A DNA stretch of 64,000 nucleotides from Actinomadura chibensis NBRC 106107. GTDB taxonomy: Bacteria; Actinomycetota; Actinomycetes; Streptosporangiales; Streptosporangiaceae. The position numbers were made by a program, and so were the translations under genes. Below the pieces are notes generated by a model that saw only the letters and a program-made list of their open reading frames with translations, had not been told where the DNA came from and did no database searches. Numbering within the stretch: the first letter of the stretch is position 1; each line of letters opens with the position of its first letter. Shown here piece by piece: positions 51,030-58,622 of this stretch. Location: NCBI RefSeq assembly GCF_001552135.1, contig NZ_BCQP01000059.1, forward strand, positions 18,483 to 82,482, written 5' to 3'.

Positions 51030-51680
51030 ATGGCCGCCGTGACCAGGACGGACGGCGGCGGCGGAACCAACGGCGGCGGGACGGCCAGGCGCGGCCGCCC
51101 CGGCTACGACCGGGAGTCGCTGCTGCGCGTCGCCGTCACCGTGTTCAACGAACGCGGCTATGACGGCACCAGCATGGACGAGCTGTCCAAGCGCCTCGGC
51201 ATCAGCAAGTCCGCGATCTACCACCACGTCTCCGGCAAGGACGAGCTGCTCCAGCTCGCCGTCGACCGCGCGCTGGACGCCCTGTTCGCCGCCGCCGACG
51301 AGGCCCTGACCGTGGAGGGCCGCGCGATCGACCGGCTGGAGCACCTCGTCCGGGCCAGCGTCGGCGTCCTCGTCGAGCAGCAGCCGTTCGTCACGCTCCT
51401 GCTGCGGGTGCGGGGCAACACCGCCGTCGAGAAGCGGGCGCTCACCCGCCGCCGCGAGTTCGACCGGCTGGTCGCCGGGCTCGTCGAGCGGGCCGAGGCG
51501 GACGGCGACATCCGGCCCGACGTCGCCCCGCCGGTCGCCGCCCGCCTCCTGTTCGGACTCGTCAACTCGCTCATCGAGTGGTACCGGCCGCGCGGCGGCG
51601 CGGCCGCCGGGGAGATCGCCGACGCGCTGTGCAAGGTCGCCTTCGACGGGCTGCGCCGCCGCGGCCCCGCCGCCGACTGA
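51030..51680 (+). CDS. TetR-family regulator of the paa operon
   Basis: 216 residues from ATG 51030. A glycine-rich head (about 20 residues), then the TetR helix-turn-helix (AVTVFNERGYDGTSMDELSK, RLGISKSAIYHHVSGKDELL) and a C-terminal TetR_C domain. Divergent from paaA by 94 bases. Actinobacterial PaaR proteins of this type respond to phenylacetyl-CoA; the assignment rests on position. Confidence 0.85.
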   Translation: MAAVTRTDGGGGTNGGGTARRGRPGYDRESLLRVAVTVFNERGYDGTSMDELSKRLGISKSAIYHHVSGKDELLQLAVDRALDALFAAADEALTVEGRAIDRLEHLVRASVGVLVEQQPFVTLLLRVRGNTAVEKRALTRRREFDRLVAGLVERAEADGDIRPDVAPPVAARLLFGLVNSLIEWYRPRGGAAAGEIADALCKVAFDGLRRRGPAAD

Positions 51681-51784
51681 CCCCGCACCGCCCCGGGGCT
51701 GCGCCGTCAACAGAAAACGGCCTTAGTTGCATCCTTAAAGGGAACTCGCAAATTCAACTGTTAAAAAAGTGCCGGTAGCTAAGG

Positions 51785-51813
51785 TTGACGCTCACCTGGG
51801 CCGGGATTACTCT
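51785..51813 (+). promoter_or_regulatory. Vegetative promoter for the DUF4360 gene
   Basis: TTGACG (51785-51790), a 17-base spacer, TACTCT (51808-51813). It lies in a marked low-GC island (51715-51800, with TTAAAAAAGTG). The predicted transcript would have a leader of about 140 bases. Bases 51681-51963 hold no gene that I can see. Confidence 0.65.
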
Positions 51814-51963
51814 CACACCGCAGATTCTCGGCCGAGGATCGTCATTGAGGCTCTGACCACGAAAGACGTCGTGAAATTCGATGACAGATGACAACGGCGG
51901 TGTGGCCGGACGTGCGATGACAGCACATTCCTCCCCACAACTTCACTTGAGAGATCCCGACCC

Positions 51964-52668
51964 ATGATGAACGCAAAACGACTCGCGATCGTGCTGGGCG
52001 CCGGGCTGGTCGTGCCGGCCGTGGCCTCCGCCACCGCCATGCTCGCGACTTCCAGTGCAGTGTTCGCGCCCGCGTCCGCCACCTCCGCGGCCGACGACGA
52101 GCCCGCTCCCGCTCCCGCCGTCCCGTCCGCCCCCGTGACCATGGAGGTCGAGACGGTCAACGGCTCCGGCTGCGCGGCCGGTACCGCCAAGGTGACCCCG
52201 TCGGGCGACAACACCGCCTTCACCGTCAGCTACGAGCAGTACGTGGCGTGGGCCGGCGGCCAGGCGCCGCCCGCGTCCTTCCGGAAGAACTGCCAGCTAA
52301 ACGTCAAGGTCAACGCTCCCGAGGGGTGGACCTACGCGATCACCGGGATCGAGCACCGCGGGTTCGCGCATCTGGAGGCGGGCGCCACCGGGCTGCTGCG
52401 CGCCAACTACTACTTCCAGGGCGACAGCCGCTCCCACGCGGTGAGCCACGACTTCACCGGTCCGTACAACGACTCCTGGAAGATCCAGGACAAGATCGCT
52501 CCCGCGGACCGCATCTACGCTCCGTGCGCCAAGGAGCGCAACCTGAACATCAACACCGAACTGCGGGCGGCCGCGGGCGACTCCGACGCCAAGTCCAGTT
52601 TCCTGGCGATGGAATCGAACTACGGTAACTCGCGCTACCAGCTCGTGTGGAAGCGCTGCGCCGAGTAA
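51964..52668 (+). CDS. Secreted DUF4360 protein
   Basis: 234 residues from ATG 51964 (ATG 51967 possible; weak GAGAG upstream). A signal peptide (RLAIVLGAGLVVPAVASATA) is followed by an Ala/Pro-rich linker. The domain carries four cysteines suited to disulfides (GSGCAAGTAKVTPSG, RKNCQLNV, YAPCAKER, KRCAE) and INTELRAAAGDSDAKSS, the DUF4360 pattern. Exported, function unknown. Own promoter upstream and strong terminator downstream. Confidence 0.88.
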   Translation: MMNAKRLAIVLGAGLVVPAVASATAMLATSSAVFAPASATSAADDEPAPAPAVPSAPVTMEVETVNGSGCAAGTAKVTPSGDNTAFTVSYEQYVAWAGGQAPPASFRKNCQLNVKVNAPEGWTYAITGIEHRGFAHLEAGATGLLRANYYFQGDSRSHAVSHDFTGPYNDSWKIQDKIAPADRIYAPCAKERNLNINTELRAAAGDSDAKSSFLAMESNYGNSRYQLVWKRCAE

Positions 52669-52700
52669 TGGACTCGTCCCGCTAGCACGACGAAGAGAGC

Positions 52701-52764
52701 AGCGGCGGCGGTCGGGCCGGTACGGAAAACGCGTACCGGAGCCCGGCCGCCGCTCGCATTTTTC
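52701..52764 (+). terminator. Intrinsic terminator after DUF4360 gene
   Basis: AGCGGCGGC...CGGGCCGGTAC pairs with GTACCGG...CCCGGCCGCCGCT, about 20 pairs with small internal loops around GGAAAACGC, followed by TTTTTC at 52759-52764. A canonical hairpin plus U-run. Confidence 0.85.
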
Positions 52765-52822
52765 TGACGGCGCTCAGCCTTTTTCGGCGACCGCCCCGCC
52801 GCCCCGGCGAAACGGACTCCGA

Positions 52823-53212
52823 TCAGCCGTCCCGGCGGGCGGGCTCGAACAGTTCGACCAGGTTGCCGGCGGGGTCCGCGACGAGGATCTGGCGCCCGCC
52901 GGGCCCGCTGACGAGCTCGCTGCGGAACGCCGCTCCGGCGGCGGTCAGCCGCTCGACCTCGGCGTCGAGGTCGGCCACGATCAGGTGGACGCGGTTGCGC
53001 CCGGGGACGGCGGCGTCCGCCGGGGTGGCGCGGGCGCCGGACGACGCGGGCCCGGACAGCAGCAGCCGCAGCGGCCCGCGCACGACCTCCGCGAACGCGG
53101 GCGCGGCGGTGAAGCCCGGCGCGAAGCCGAGATGGGCGGTGTAGAAGTCGACGGCGGCTTGGACGTCGTCCACGATGTAGCGGACGCCGACCTGCTCCCG
53201 CGCTTCGGTCAT
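52823..53212 (-). CDS. VOC-superfamily (glyoxalase-like) protein
   Basis: 129 residues from ATG 53212, overlapping the upstream stop (ATGA). Two beta-alpha-beta-beta-beta units: VGVRYIVDDVQAAVDFYTAH and the C-terminal RQILVADPAGNLVELFEP with the metal Glu. It is coupled to an ArsR-phosphatase fusion, which raises the possibility of an ArsI-like or organoarsenical role, but no C-As lyase cysteine pair is apparent, so I leave it as VOC. Confidence 0.87.
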   Translation of the reverse strand: MTEAREQVGVRYIVDDVQAAVDFYTAHLGFAPGFTAAPAFAEVVRGPLRLLLSGPASSGARATPADAAVPGRNRVHLIVADLDAEVERLTAAGAAFRSELVSGPGGRQILVADPAGNLVELFEPARRDG

Positions 53213-53988
53213 GGCTGAACCTCCTGGTCGGGGTCGTGCGCGAGGACGGGCACCAGGTGCCGGACGCGCGTGTCGATCTCCGCGACCGTCCGGGCGAAGG
53301 CGTCGCCGTCCTCCGCCGCGGCCGGGTCGGGGATGCTCCAGTGGGCGAGCCGCGGCCGCCCGCCGAACTCCGGGCACACCTCGCGGACCCGGTCGCACAG
53401 GGTGATCACGTGGTCGAACCGGCGGGCGGCCAGCTCGTCCAGGCCGCGTGGGCGCAGCCGGGCGATGTCGATGCCGTAGCGCTCGCGCAGCAGGTCCACG
53501 GCCGCCGGGTGGACGCGCTCCGCCGGACGGCTGCCCCCGCTCGCCACCTCGACGCGTCCCCGGGTGTGGTGGCGCAGCAGCGCCTCCGCGACCGGTGAGC
53601 GGGCGCTGTTGCCGGTGCAGGCGAACAGCACCCGCGCCCGTCCGGACGACGGGGCGGGCGGCGGAGCCGGTTCGAGCCGCAGCCCGGGATGCAGGGCGCT
53701 CCCGGCGGCGGCGAGCGCGTCCGCGCAGCGGTCCAGGTCGAGGCGGTAGTAGCTGTCGCGGGCGTCGAAGCTGCTCCGCCGCGCGGTGACCAGCCCGCCG
53801 CGGCGCAGCAGCCGCAGGTGGTAGGAGACGAGGTTCTGCGGTTCGCCGACCCGGGCCACCAGCTCGCGGACGCGGTGGTCGCCGCCCGCCAGCTCGGCCA
53901 GCAGCCGCCACCGCAGCGGGTGGGCGGCCAGCCGCACGAACTCCGGCGGGCCGCCGGTTCCGTGCGCGTCGCGTTCCGGAAGCACCAT
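53209..53988 (-). CDS. ArsR-type repressor fused to low-molecular-weight phosphatase/arsenate reductase
   Basis: 259 residues from ATG 53988 (another ATG at 54006). Residues 1-100: ArsR winged helix (RLAAHPLRWRLLAELAGGDH, NLVSYHLRLLRRGGLVTARR). Residues 122-255: LMWP domain with C-x5-R loop VLFACTGNSARSPVAEAL and DP acid loop in WSIPDPAAAE. No CxC metal site of classical ArsR is seen in the helix. An SmtB/ArsR-like operator lies just upstream. Confidence 0.9.
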   Translation of the reverse strand: MVLPERDAHGTGGPPEFVRLAAHPLRWRLLAELAGGDHRVRELVARVGEPQNLVSYHLRLLRRGGLVTARRSSFDARDSYYRLDLDRCADALAAAGSALHPGLRLEPAPPPAPSSGRARVLFACTGNSARSPVAEALLRHHTRGRVEVASGGSRPAERVHPAAVDLLRERYGIDIARLRPRGLDELAARRFDHVITLCDRVREVCPEFGGRPRLAHWSIPDPAAAEDGDAFARTVAEIDTRVRHLVPVLAHDPDQEVQP

Positions 53989-54000
53989 GCCCCGACAATA

Positions 54001-54018
54001 CATCAAACTGATTTGATG
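54001..54018. promoter_or_regulatory. ArsR-type operator
   Basis: CATCAAA-CTGA-TTTGATG, a perfect 7-bp inverted repeat with a 4-base spacer, 12 bases before the ArsR-fusion start. ATCAA-n6-TTGAT spacing is the classic ArsR/SmtB operator, so autorepression is likely. Confidence 0.75.
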
Positions 54019-54102
54019 GAGTTGGCGGTTGCGCCGGCGGCGGGGGAGGGTTCATGATCTGGGCATGATCTCCATCAGGAAGGGCGGCGACGCCCACGCG
54101 CG

Positions 54103-54960
54103 ATGATCGCGCTCGCGCGGCGCGAAGACGCCGCGGTCCCCGCCGCCGACTCTCGGGGCGGGAGTCCCCGCGACCAGTGGCGGGACGCAGTCAAGATCAG
54201 GCAGGAATGGCTCGGCCACGGCCTGTCCACCGAACCGGCCGACCGGCGAACGGCCGAACGCGGTCTCCACGCGATCTACGCGAAGATCTCACGTCCACGG
54301 CCCGAGGTCGTCTGGGTGGATTCCCCGAAGGCGGCGATGCCGCTGGTCACGCGCCTGCCCACGCTCGACGACCTGTACCGGCGGATCCGTCGTCCGGCGC
54401 CGCCGGGCGCGCCGCCGGCGGCGAGCGACGTGGCCATGGCCGGGGCGGCGTTGCGCGGGGCGCTCAGCTCGACCGTGCTCCACGCCGACCCGGAACTGTC
54501 CATGGTGCGGAAGGGCAAACGCGGTGAGCGGTGGCCCAAGCTGCCGCCGCTGGACTCGCTCCGGGCCGGGGTCCCGTTCGGCGTCGTCCTGCACCGGGGC
54601 GTCCGGGAGGCGCTGCACCTGAGCCTCGCGACCGGGTTCCGCGTGCCCGTGCGGGACGCGCTGGGCGGCGGGTCCGTGCCGGTGTGCTGGTACGGCCAGC
54701 AGGACGCGCCGTGGATCGCCTACTACGACGCCCTGCACCGGCTCGGCCTCGCCCGATACCGGCCGGCCGACCTCGACCACCTCGGCCACTGGGCCGCGCT
54801 CGCCCGCTCGTGCGGGTGGTGGTGGCCCGGCGAGGACGTGTGCGTCGTGGTCGAACGTCCCGAGGCGGTGAGCGTCGAGCCGGTGCCCGGGGCGTGGCAC
54901 GACGAGGTCCGGGTCCGGAGCGGCGGCGTCCGCTACCGGGACGGCTGGCGACCGGTCTGA
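54103..54960 (+). CDS. DUF6745-like unknown protein
   Basis: 285 residues from ATG 54103. The C-terminal part (LARSCGWWWPGEDVCVVVER, GGVRYRDGWRPV) and the middle (CWYGQQDAPWIAYYDALHRL) recall the DUF6745 family of actinobacterial proteins; this naming is from memory. Soluble, no signal. Stands alone between convergent and divergent genes. A possible role next to repeat-domain or toxin-like proteins is speculation. Confidence 0.65.
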   Translation: MIALARREDAAVPAADSRGGSPRDQWRDAVKIRQEWLGHGLSTEPADRRTAERGLHAIYAKISRPRPEVVWVDSPKAAMPLVTRLPTLDDLYRRIRRPAPPGAPPAASDVAMAGAALRGALSSTVLHADPELSMVRKGKRGERWPKLPPLDSLRAGVPFGVVLHRGVREALHLSLATGFRVPVRDALGGGSVPVCWYGQQDAPWIAYYDALHRLGLARYRPADLDHLGHWAALARSCGWWWPGEDVCVVVERPEAVSVEPVPGAWHDEVRVRSGGVRYRDGWRPV

Positions 54961-54991
54961 TCGATGTCCGTCGTGGCGGTGGGCCCGCGTC

Positions 54992-56881
54992 CTACGAGCC
55001 CACCGCCACCCGTTTGCGCGCGTACTTCACGGCGGCGGACAGCGACGCGATGTCGTAGGCGCCGACGTGGCGGCGCCCGTTCACGAAGAAGGTCGGGGTG
55101 CCGGAGACGCCGCTCAGGTCGGCGGAGTCGACGTCCTCGGCGATCCGCGCGGCGCCCGTGCCCGCGCCCAGGTCGCGGCGGAACCGCTCGACGTCCAGGC
55201 CGAGCTCCTCGGCGTACCGGACGAGGTCGCGCGGCTGCAGCGCGTCCTGCCGGTCGAGCAGCAGGTCGTGCATCTCCCAGAAGGCGCTCTGCGCGGCGGC
55301 GGCCTCGGCGGCGTGCGCGGCGAGCTGCGCCTGCGGGTGGATGTCGTTGAGCGGCAGGTGCCGCCACACGTACCGGACGTCCCCGTAGTCGGCGAGCAGC
55401 TCCCGGATGACCGCCTCGGCCTGCCCGCAGTACGGGCATTCGAAGTCGCCGTACTCGACGACGGTGACCGGCGCCCGGTCCGGCCCGCGGACGTGGTCGC
55501 GGTCCGGGTCGACCGGCGCGGCCAGGTCGACGATGCTCTCCGCCGTGCCGAGCAGCGCCCGCAGCCGCAGCCGCGCGGGCAGCAGCGCCGCGACGCGGAC
55601 CACCGTCCAGGTGACGACCGTCGCGGCCAGCGCGGCGAGCAGCACGCCGATCTTCGCCTCCTCCAGCTCGTCGCCGGTGAAGGACAGCGTCGCGATCAGC
55701 AGCGCCACGGTGAAGCCGATCCCGGCGATCGCGCCGCCGCCCGCGACCGCGGCCCAGCCGACCGGCGGGCGCAGCCGCCCCCCGCTCACCCGCCGGACGA
55801 GCCAGGAGAAGCCGACGATGCCGACCGGCTTCCCGACCACGTAGCCGACCAGGATGCCGAGCGTGATCGGGGACGCGAACGCGCGGCCGAGGAACCCGGC
55901 GCTGATCGCGACGCCCGCGTTGGCCAGCGCGAACAGCGGCACGATCACATAGCTCGTCCACGGGTGGATGAGGAGCTGGAGCCGCTCGTTGGGGGAGATC
56001 GCGGCGGCCACGCCGGTCCGCGCCGACCGGGCGAACTCCGGGGTCGGCTGCTCGCGGAACAGCCGGAACACCTCCGTCGCGCGCTCCAGGTCGCCGCGCG
56101 CCGCCGGGTGCGCGTACGTCAGCAGGCCCATCGCCAGGCCGACGACCACCGGCTCCACCCCGGACGAGTACAGCGCCCCCCACATGGCGACGCCGAGCAC
56201 GAGGTACACCGCGACCTGCCGGATCCCCAGCGCGCGGACGGTCACCGTCACCGCGAGCAGGCCCGCGGCGAGCAGGAGCGGCGGCGCCGACACGTCCTCG
56301 CTGTAGACGGTCGCGATGACGAGGAGGGCGACGACGTCGTCCACGACCGTGGCGGTCAGCAGGTACGCGCGGAGCCGGGCCGGGAACCTGCGTCCGACCA
56401 GCGCGAGCACGCCGAGCGCGAACGCCGTGTCGGTCGACATCGCGATGCCCCAGCCGTGCGCGGACGGCCGTCCCGCGTTCACCGCCAGGTAGATCCCGAC
56501 CGGGACGAGCATCCCGCCGATCCCGGCCGCGAGCGGCAGCGCGAGCCGCCGCCGGTCGCGCAGCTCGCCCATGTCGAACTCGCGGCGCGCCTCCAGCCCG
56601 ACGACGAAGAAGAACACCGTCATCAGGCCGCCGTTGACCCAGTGCCGCAGGTCCTGGGAGATCCCGGTGCCGCCGAGCCGGATCGAAAGGTGCGTCGACC
56701 AGGCCCGCTCATAGCCCGCCGCGTCCGCGTTCGCCCAGGCCAGCGCGGCGAGCGTCGCGGCGAGCAGGACCAGCGCGCCGCCGGTCTCGGTGCGCAGGAA
56801 CTCCCGGAGGGGGGTTCGCAGGTTGCGCGCCCACGCCGTCGTCCGTCCGGCGAACGGACCGGACGCCTGGCCTTCCGTCAT
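54992..56881 (-). CDS. nhaA: NhaA Na+/H+ antiporter fused to DsbA-like thioredoxin domain
   Basis: 629 residues from ATG 56881. NhaA domain at 1-410 with about 11 helices; motifs GLEARREFDMGELRD, MSTDTAFALGVLALVGRRFP and the ion-binding TVVDDVVALLVIATVYS. Residues about 440-625 form a DsbA/thioredoxin-like domain with CPYCGQ active site (YGDFECPYCGQAEAVIRELL) and GVSGTPTFFVNG cis-Pro loop. Such NhaA-DsbA fusions occur in actinobacteria. The start lies in an 11-bp tandem repeat. Last gene of a four-gene operon. Confidence 0.92.
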   Translation of the reverse strand: MTEGQASGPFAGRTTAWARNLRTPLREFLRTETGGALVLLAATLAALAWANADAAGYERAWSTHLSIRLGGTGISQDLRHWVNGGLMTVFFFVVGLEARREFDMGELRDRRRLALPLAAGIGGMLVPVGIYLAVNAGRPSAHGWGIAMSTDTAFALGVLALVGRRFPARLRAYLLTATVVDDVVALLVIATVYSEDVSAPPLLLAAGLLAVTVTVRALGIRQVAVYLVLGVAMWGALYSSGVEPVVVGLAMGLLTYAHPAARGDLERATEVFRLFREQPTPEFARSARTGVAAAISPNERLQLLIHPWTSYVIVPLFALANAGVAISAGFLGRAFASPITLGILVGYVVGKPVGIVGFSWLVRRVSGGRLRPPVGWAAVAGGGAIAGIGFTVALLIATLSFTGDELEEAKIGVLLAALAATVVTWTVVRVAALLPARLRLRALLGTAESIVDLAAPVDPDRDHVRGPDRAPVTVVEYGDFECPYCGQAEAVIRELLADYGDVRYVWRHLPLNDIHPQAQLAAHAAEAAAAQSAFWEMHDLLLDRQDALQPRDLVRYAEELGLDVERFRRDLGAGTGAARIAEDVDSADLSGVSGTPTFFVNGRRHVGAYDIASLSAAVKYARKRVAVGS

Positions 56882-56911
56882 CGCCCCGTCATCGCCCCGT
56901 CATCGCCCCAT
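56879..56911 (-). repeat. 11-bp tandem repeat across the DUF6510 stop and nhaA start
   Basis: Minus strand: GGGGCGATGAC repeated twice exactly, followed by a third GGGGCGATGAC that contains the nhaA start. Each unit carries GGGGCG plus ATGA, so each has a potential ribosome site and start codon, but only the last is in the nhaA frame. Unit number would alter the spacing from the DUF6510 stop. Confidence 0.8.
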
Positions 56912-57190
56912 CGCCACGCGCAGCCACACCATCCCGCTGAGGTCGAGCCAGGCCGCGTCCGGGGTGCGGACCAGGCGCAGCATCACATGATCGCATCCGG
57001 GGCAGCGGCCGACCATGCCGGGCGCGCGGTCGTACACGGCGAGCGCGGCGACCGGGCCGGTGCGGCCGCAGTTGACGCAGCGTCCGGTGGCGGCGGTGAC
57101 GTCCATGGCGAACAGCTCGCCGAGCGGCCCGGCGAGCGCGTTGCCGTCCACGTGCCGGACGGCGGTGGCGTCCGGGTCTCGCGCGGTCAT
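56900..57190 (-). CDS. DUF6510 zinc-ribbon-like protein
   Basis: 96 residues from ATG 57190. HVDGNALAGPLGELFAMDVT at the N-terminus and two CxxC pairs (GRCVNCGRTGPV, GRCPGCDHVMLRLV) match DUF6510. Likely binds zinc. It follows the flavin reductase by 16 bases in the molybdoenzyme operon, a neighbourhood I recall as recurrent for this family. Confidence 0.85.
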   Translation of the reverse strand: MTARDPDATAVRHVDGNALAGPLGELFAMDVTAATGRCVNCGRTGPVAALAVYDRAPGMVGRCPGCDHVMLRLVRTPDAAWLDLSGMVWLRVAMGR

Positions 57191-57206
57191 GTCGATCAGC
57201 CTCCGC

Positions 57207-57917
57207 TCAGCCGAACCGTTCGGTCTTGATCCGCCGCGGGTCGTGGCCGCGGGCGACCAGCAGGTCGGCGGCCGCCTCCACGAAACCGGTCGGCCCGCAC
57301 ACGAAGCAGTCGCGGTCCGGATCCTCCCGGCCGAGGTCCGCGGGGGTGAGGCGGCCGGGCGGGCGCGGCCAGCCGTCCGGGGCCGCGCGGGTGTAGACGA
57401 GCGCCACGCTCAGGCCGTCGTCGGGACGCCGCAGTTCGTCCGCGAAGTACACGTCGGACGGCGTCCGGACGGAATAGAGGAGCGTGAACGGCGTTCCGTC
57501 CCCGGCTCGGCGGCGCGCCCGGATCATCGCCATCAGCGGCGCGATCCCGGACCCGCCCGCGACGAGCAGGACGGGCCGTCCCGTCCCCGGCCGCCAGACG
57601 AACCAGCCGCCCACCGGGCCGCGCAGCTCGACCGGGTCGCCGATGTCGATGACGTCGGTGAGGTAGGGGGACACCTCGCCGTCCGCTATCCGCTGGACGG
57701 TCAGCTCCACCCGGTCGGGCGCGGACAGCGAGTAGCTGCGCTGCGCGGTGTACCCGTCGTCCGCCGTCAACCGCAGGTCGACGTGCTGGCCGGCCGCCTG
57801 GCCCGGCCAGTCCGGGACGTCGAAGACCAGCGTGCGCGCCGACTCCGTCTCCCGCCGCGCCTCGGCCAGCCGCGCGACGCGCCAGGCTAGTCGCCCTGGT
57901 ACCGCTGCTCGCGCCAT
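57207..57917 (-). CDS. FAD-binding oxidoreductase (ferredoxin-reductase fold)
   Basis: 236 residues from ATG 57917, overlapping the preceding gene by 31 bases. FAD motif QRSYSLSAP, NAD(P)-binding LLVAGGSGIAPLMAMI and C-terminal CFVCGPTGFVEAAADLL. There is no 2Fe-2S ferredoxin domain, so it probably donates electrons directly to the adjacent molybdopterin enzyme. Confidence 0.9.
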   Translation of the reverse strand: MARAAVPGRLAWRVARLAEARRETESARTLVFDVPDWPGQAAGQHVDLRLTADDGYTAQRSYSLSAPDRVELTVQRIADGEVSPYLTDVIDIGDPVELRGPVGGWFVWRPGTGRPVLLVAGGSGIAPLMAMIRARRRAGDGTPFTLLYSVRTPSDVYFADELRRPDDGLSVALVYTRAAPDGWPRPPGRLTPADLGREDPDRDCFVCGPTGFVEAAADLLVARGHDPRRIKTERFG

Positions 57918-58486
57918 GGGTCGCCGTAGTCGTGGTAGCCCGCGGACTCCCAGAAACCGGGCTCGTTCTCGGTCGTCAGCCGGATCCCGCGCACCCATTT
58001 CGCCGACTTCCAGAAATACAGGTGCGGCACCAGCAGCCGCGCCGGACCGCCGTGCTCGGGCGCGAGCTCCTCGCCGTTGTAGCGGTGGACGATCCACGCC
58101 TGCCCCTCCAGCAGGTCCGCGAGCGGCAGATTGGTGGTGTAGCCGCCGTAGGAGTGGACGAGCGCGAAGTCGGCCTCGGTCTCGACGTCGGCGAGCAGGA
58201 CGTCCAGCGACACCCCCTCCCATTCCGTGCCGAGCTTGGACCACTTGGTGACGCAGTGGATGTCGACCTTCGGCGTCTCGGCCGGGAGGTCCAGGAACTC
58301 GCGCCACGTCCAGCGGTGCTCCCGGCCCGACTCCGCGGTGACGGTGAACTCCCATTCGTCCTCCCGCAGCCGCGGGGTCGGGCCCGCCGACAGCACCGGG
58401 AAGTCGTTGGTCAGGTACTGCCCCGGCGGCAGCTCGGCGGCGGACTTGCGCCGCCGACCGTGAAAGCCGGGCGAGACGATCCCCAT
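57887..58486 (-). CDS. Sulfite-oxidase-like molybdopterin oxidoreductase
   Basis: 199 residues from ATG 58486. Compact SUOX/MsrP-like domain: LPPGQYLTNDFPVLSAG, molybdenum-ligand Cys in DIHCVTKWSKLGTEWEG, VHSYGGYTTNLPLAD and HLYFWKSAKWVRGI. No Tat or Sec signal, so cytoplasmic. Probably reduces an oxidised thioether or N-/S-oxide using the coupled flavoprotein. First gene of the operon that ends with nhaA. Confidence 0.92.
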   Translation of the reverse strand: MGIVSPGFHGRRRKSAAELPPGQYLTNDFPVLSAGPTPRLREDEWEFTVTAESGREHRWTWREFLDLPAETPKVDIHCVTKWSKLGTEWEGVSLDVLLADVETEADFALVHSYGGYTTNLPLADLLEGQAWIVHRYNGEELAPEHGGPARLLVPHLYFWKSAKWVRGIRLTTENEPGFWESAGYHDYGDPWREQRYQGD

Positions 58487-58622
58487 CGCAGCCTCCTCCG
58501 TCGAGTGGGACGGGGGTTCCGTTGGATCGTCCCCGCCGACGGCCGGGTGACGCGGAACCGCGCCCCATGAGGCCCCAAAGAATTCGGCCCGGCCGTTCAG
58601 GACGGCGGCGGGCTCCGCCCCG

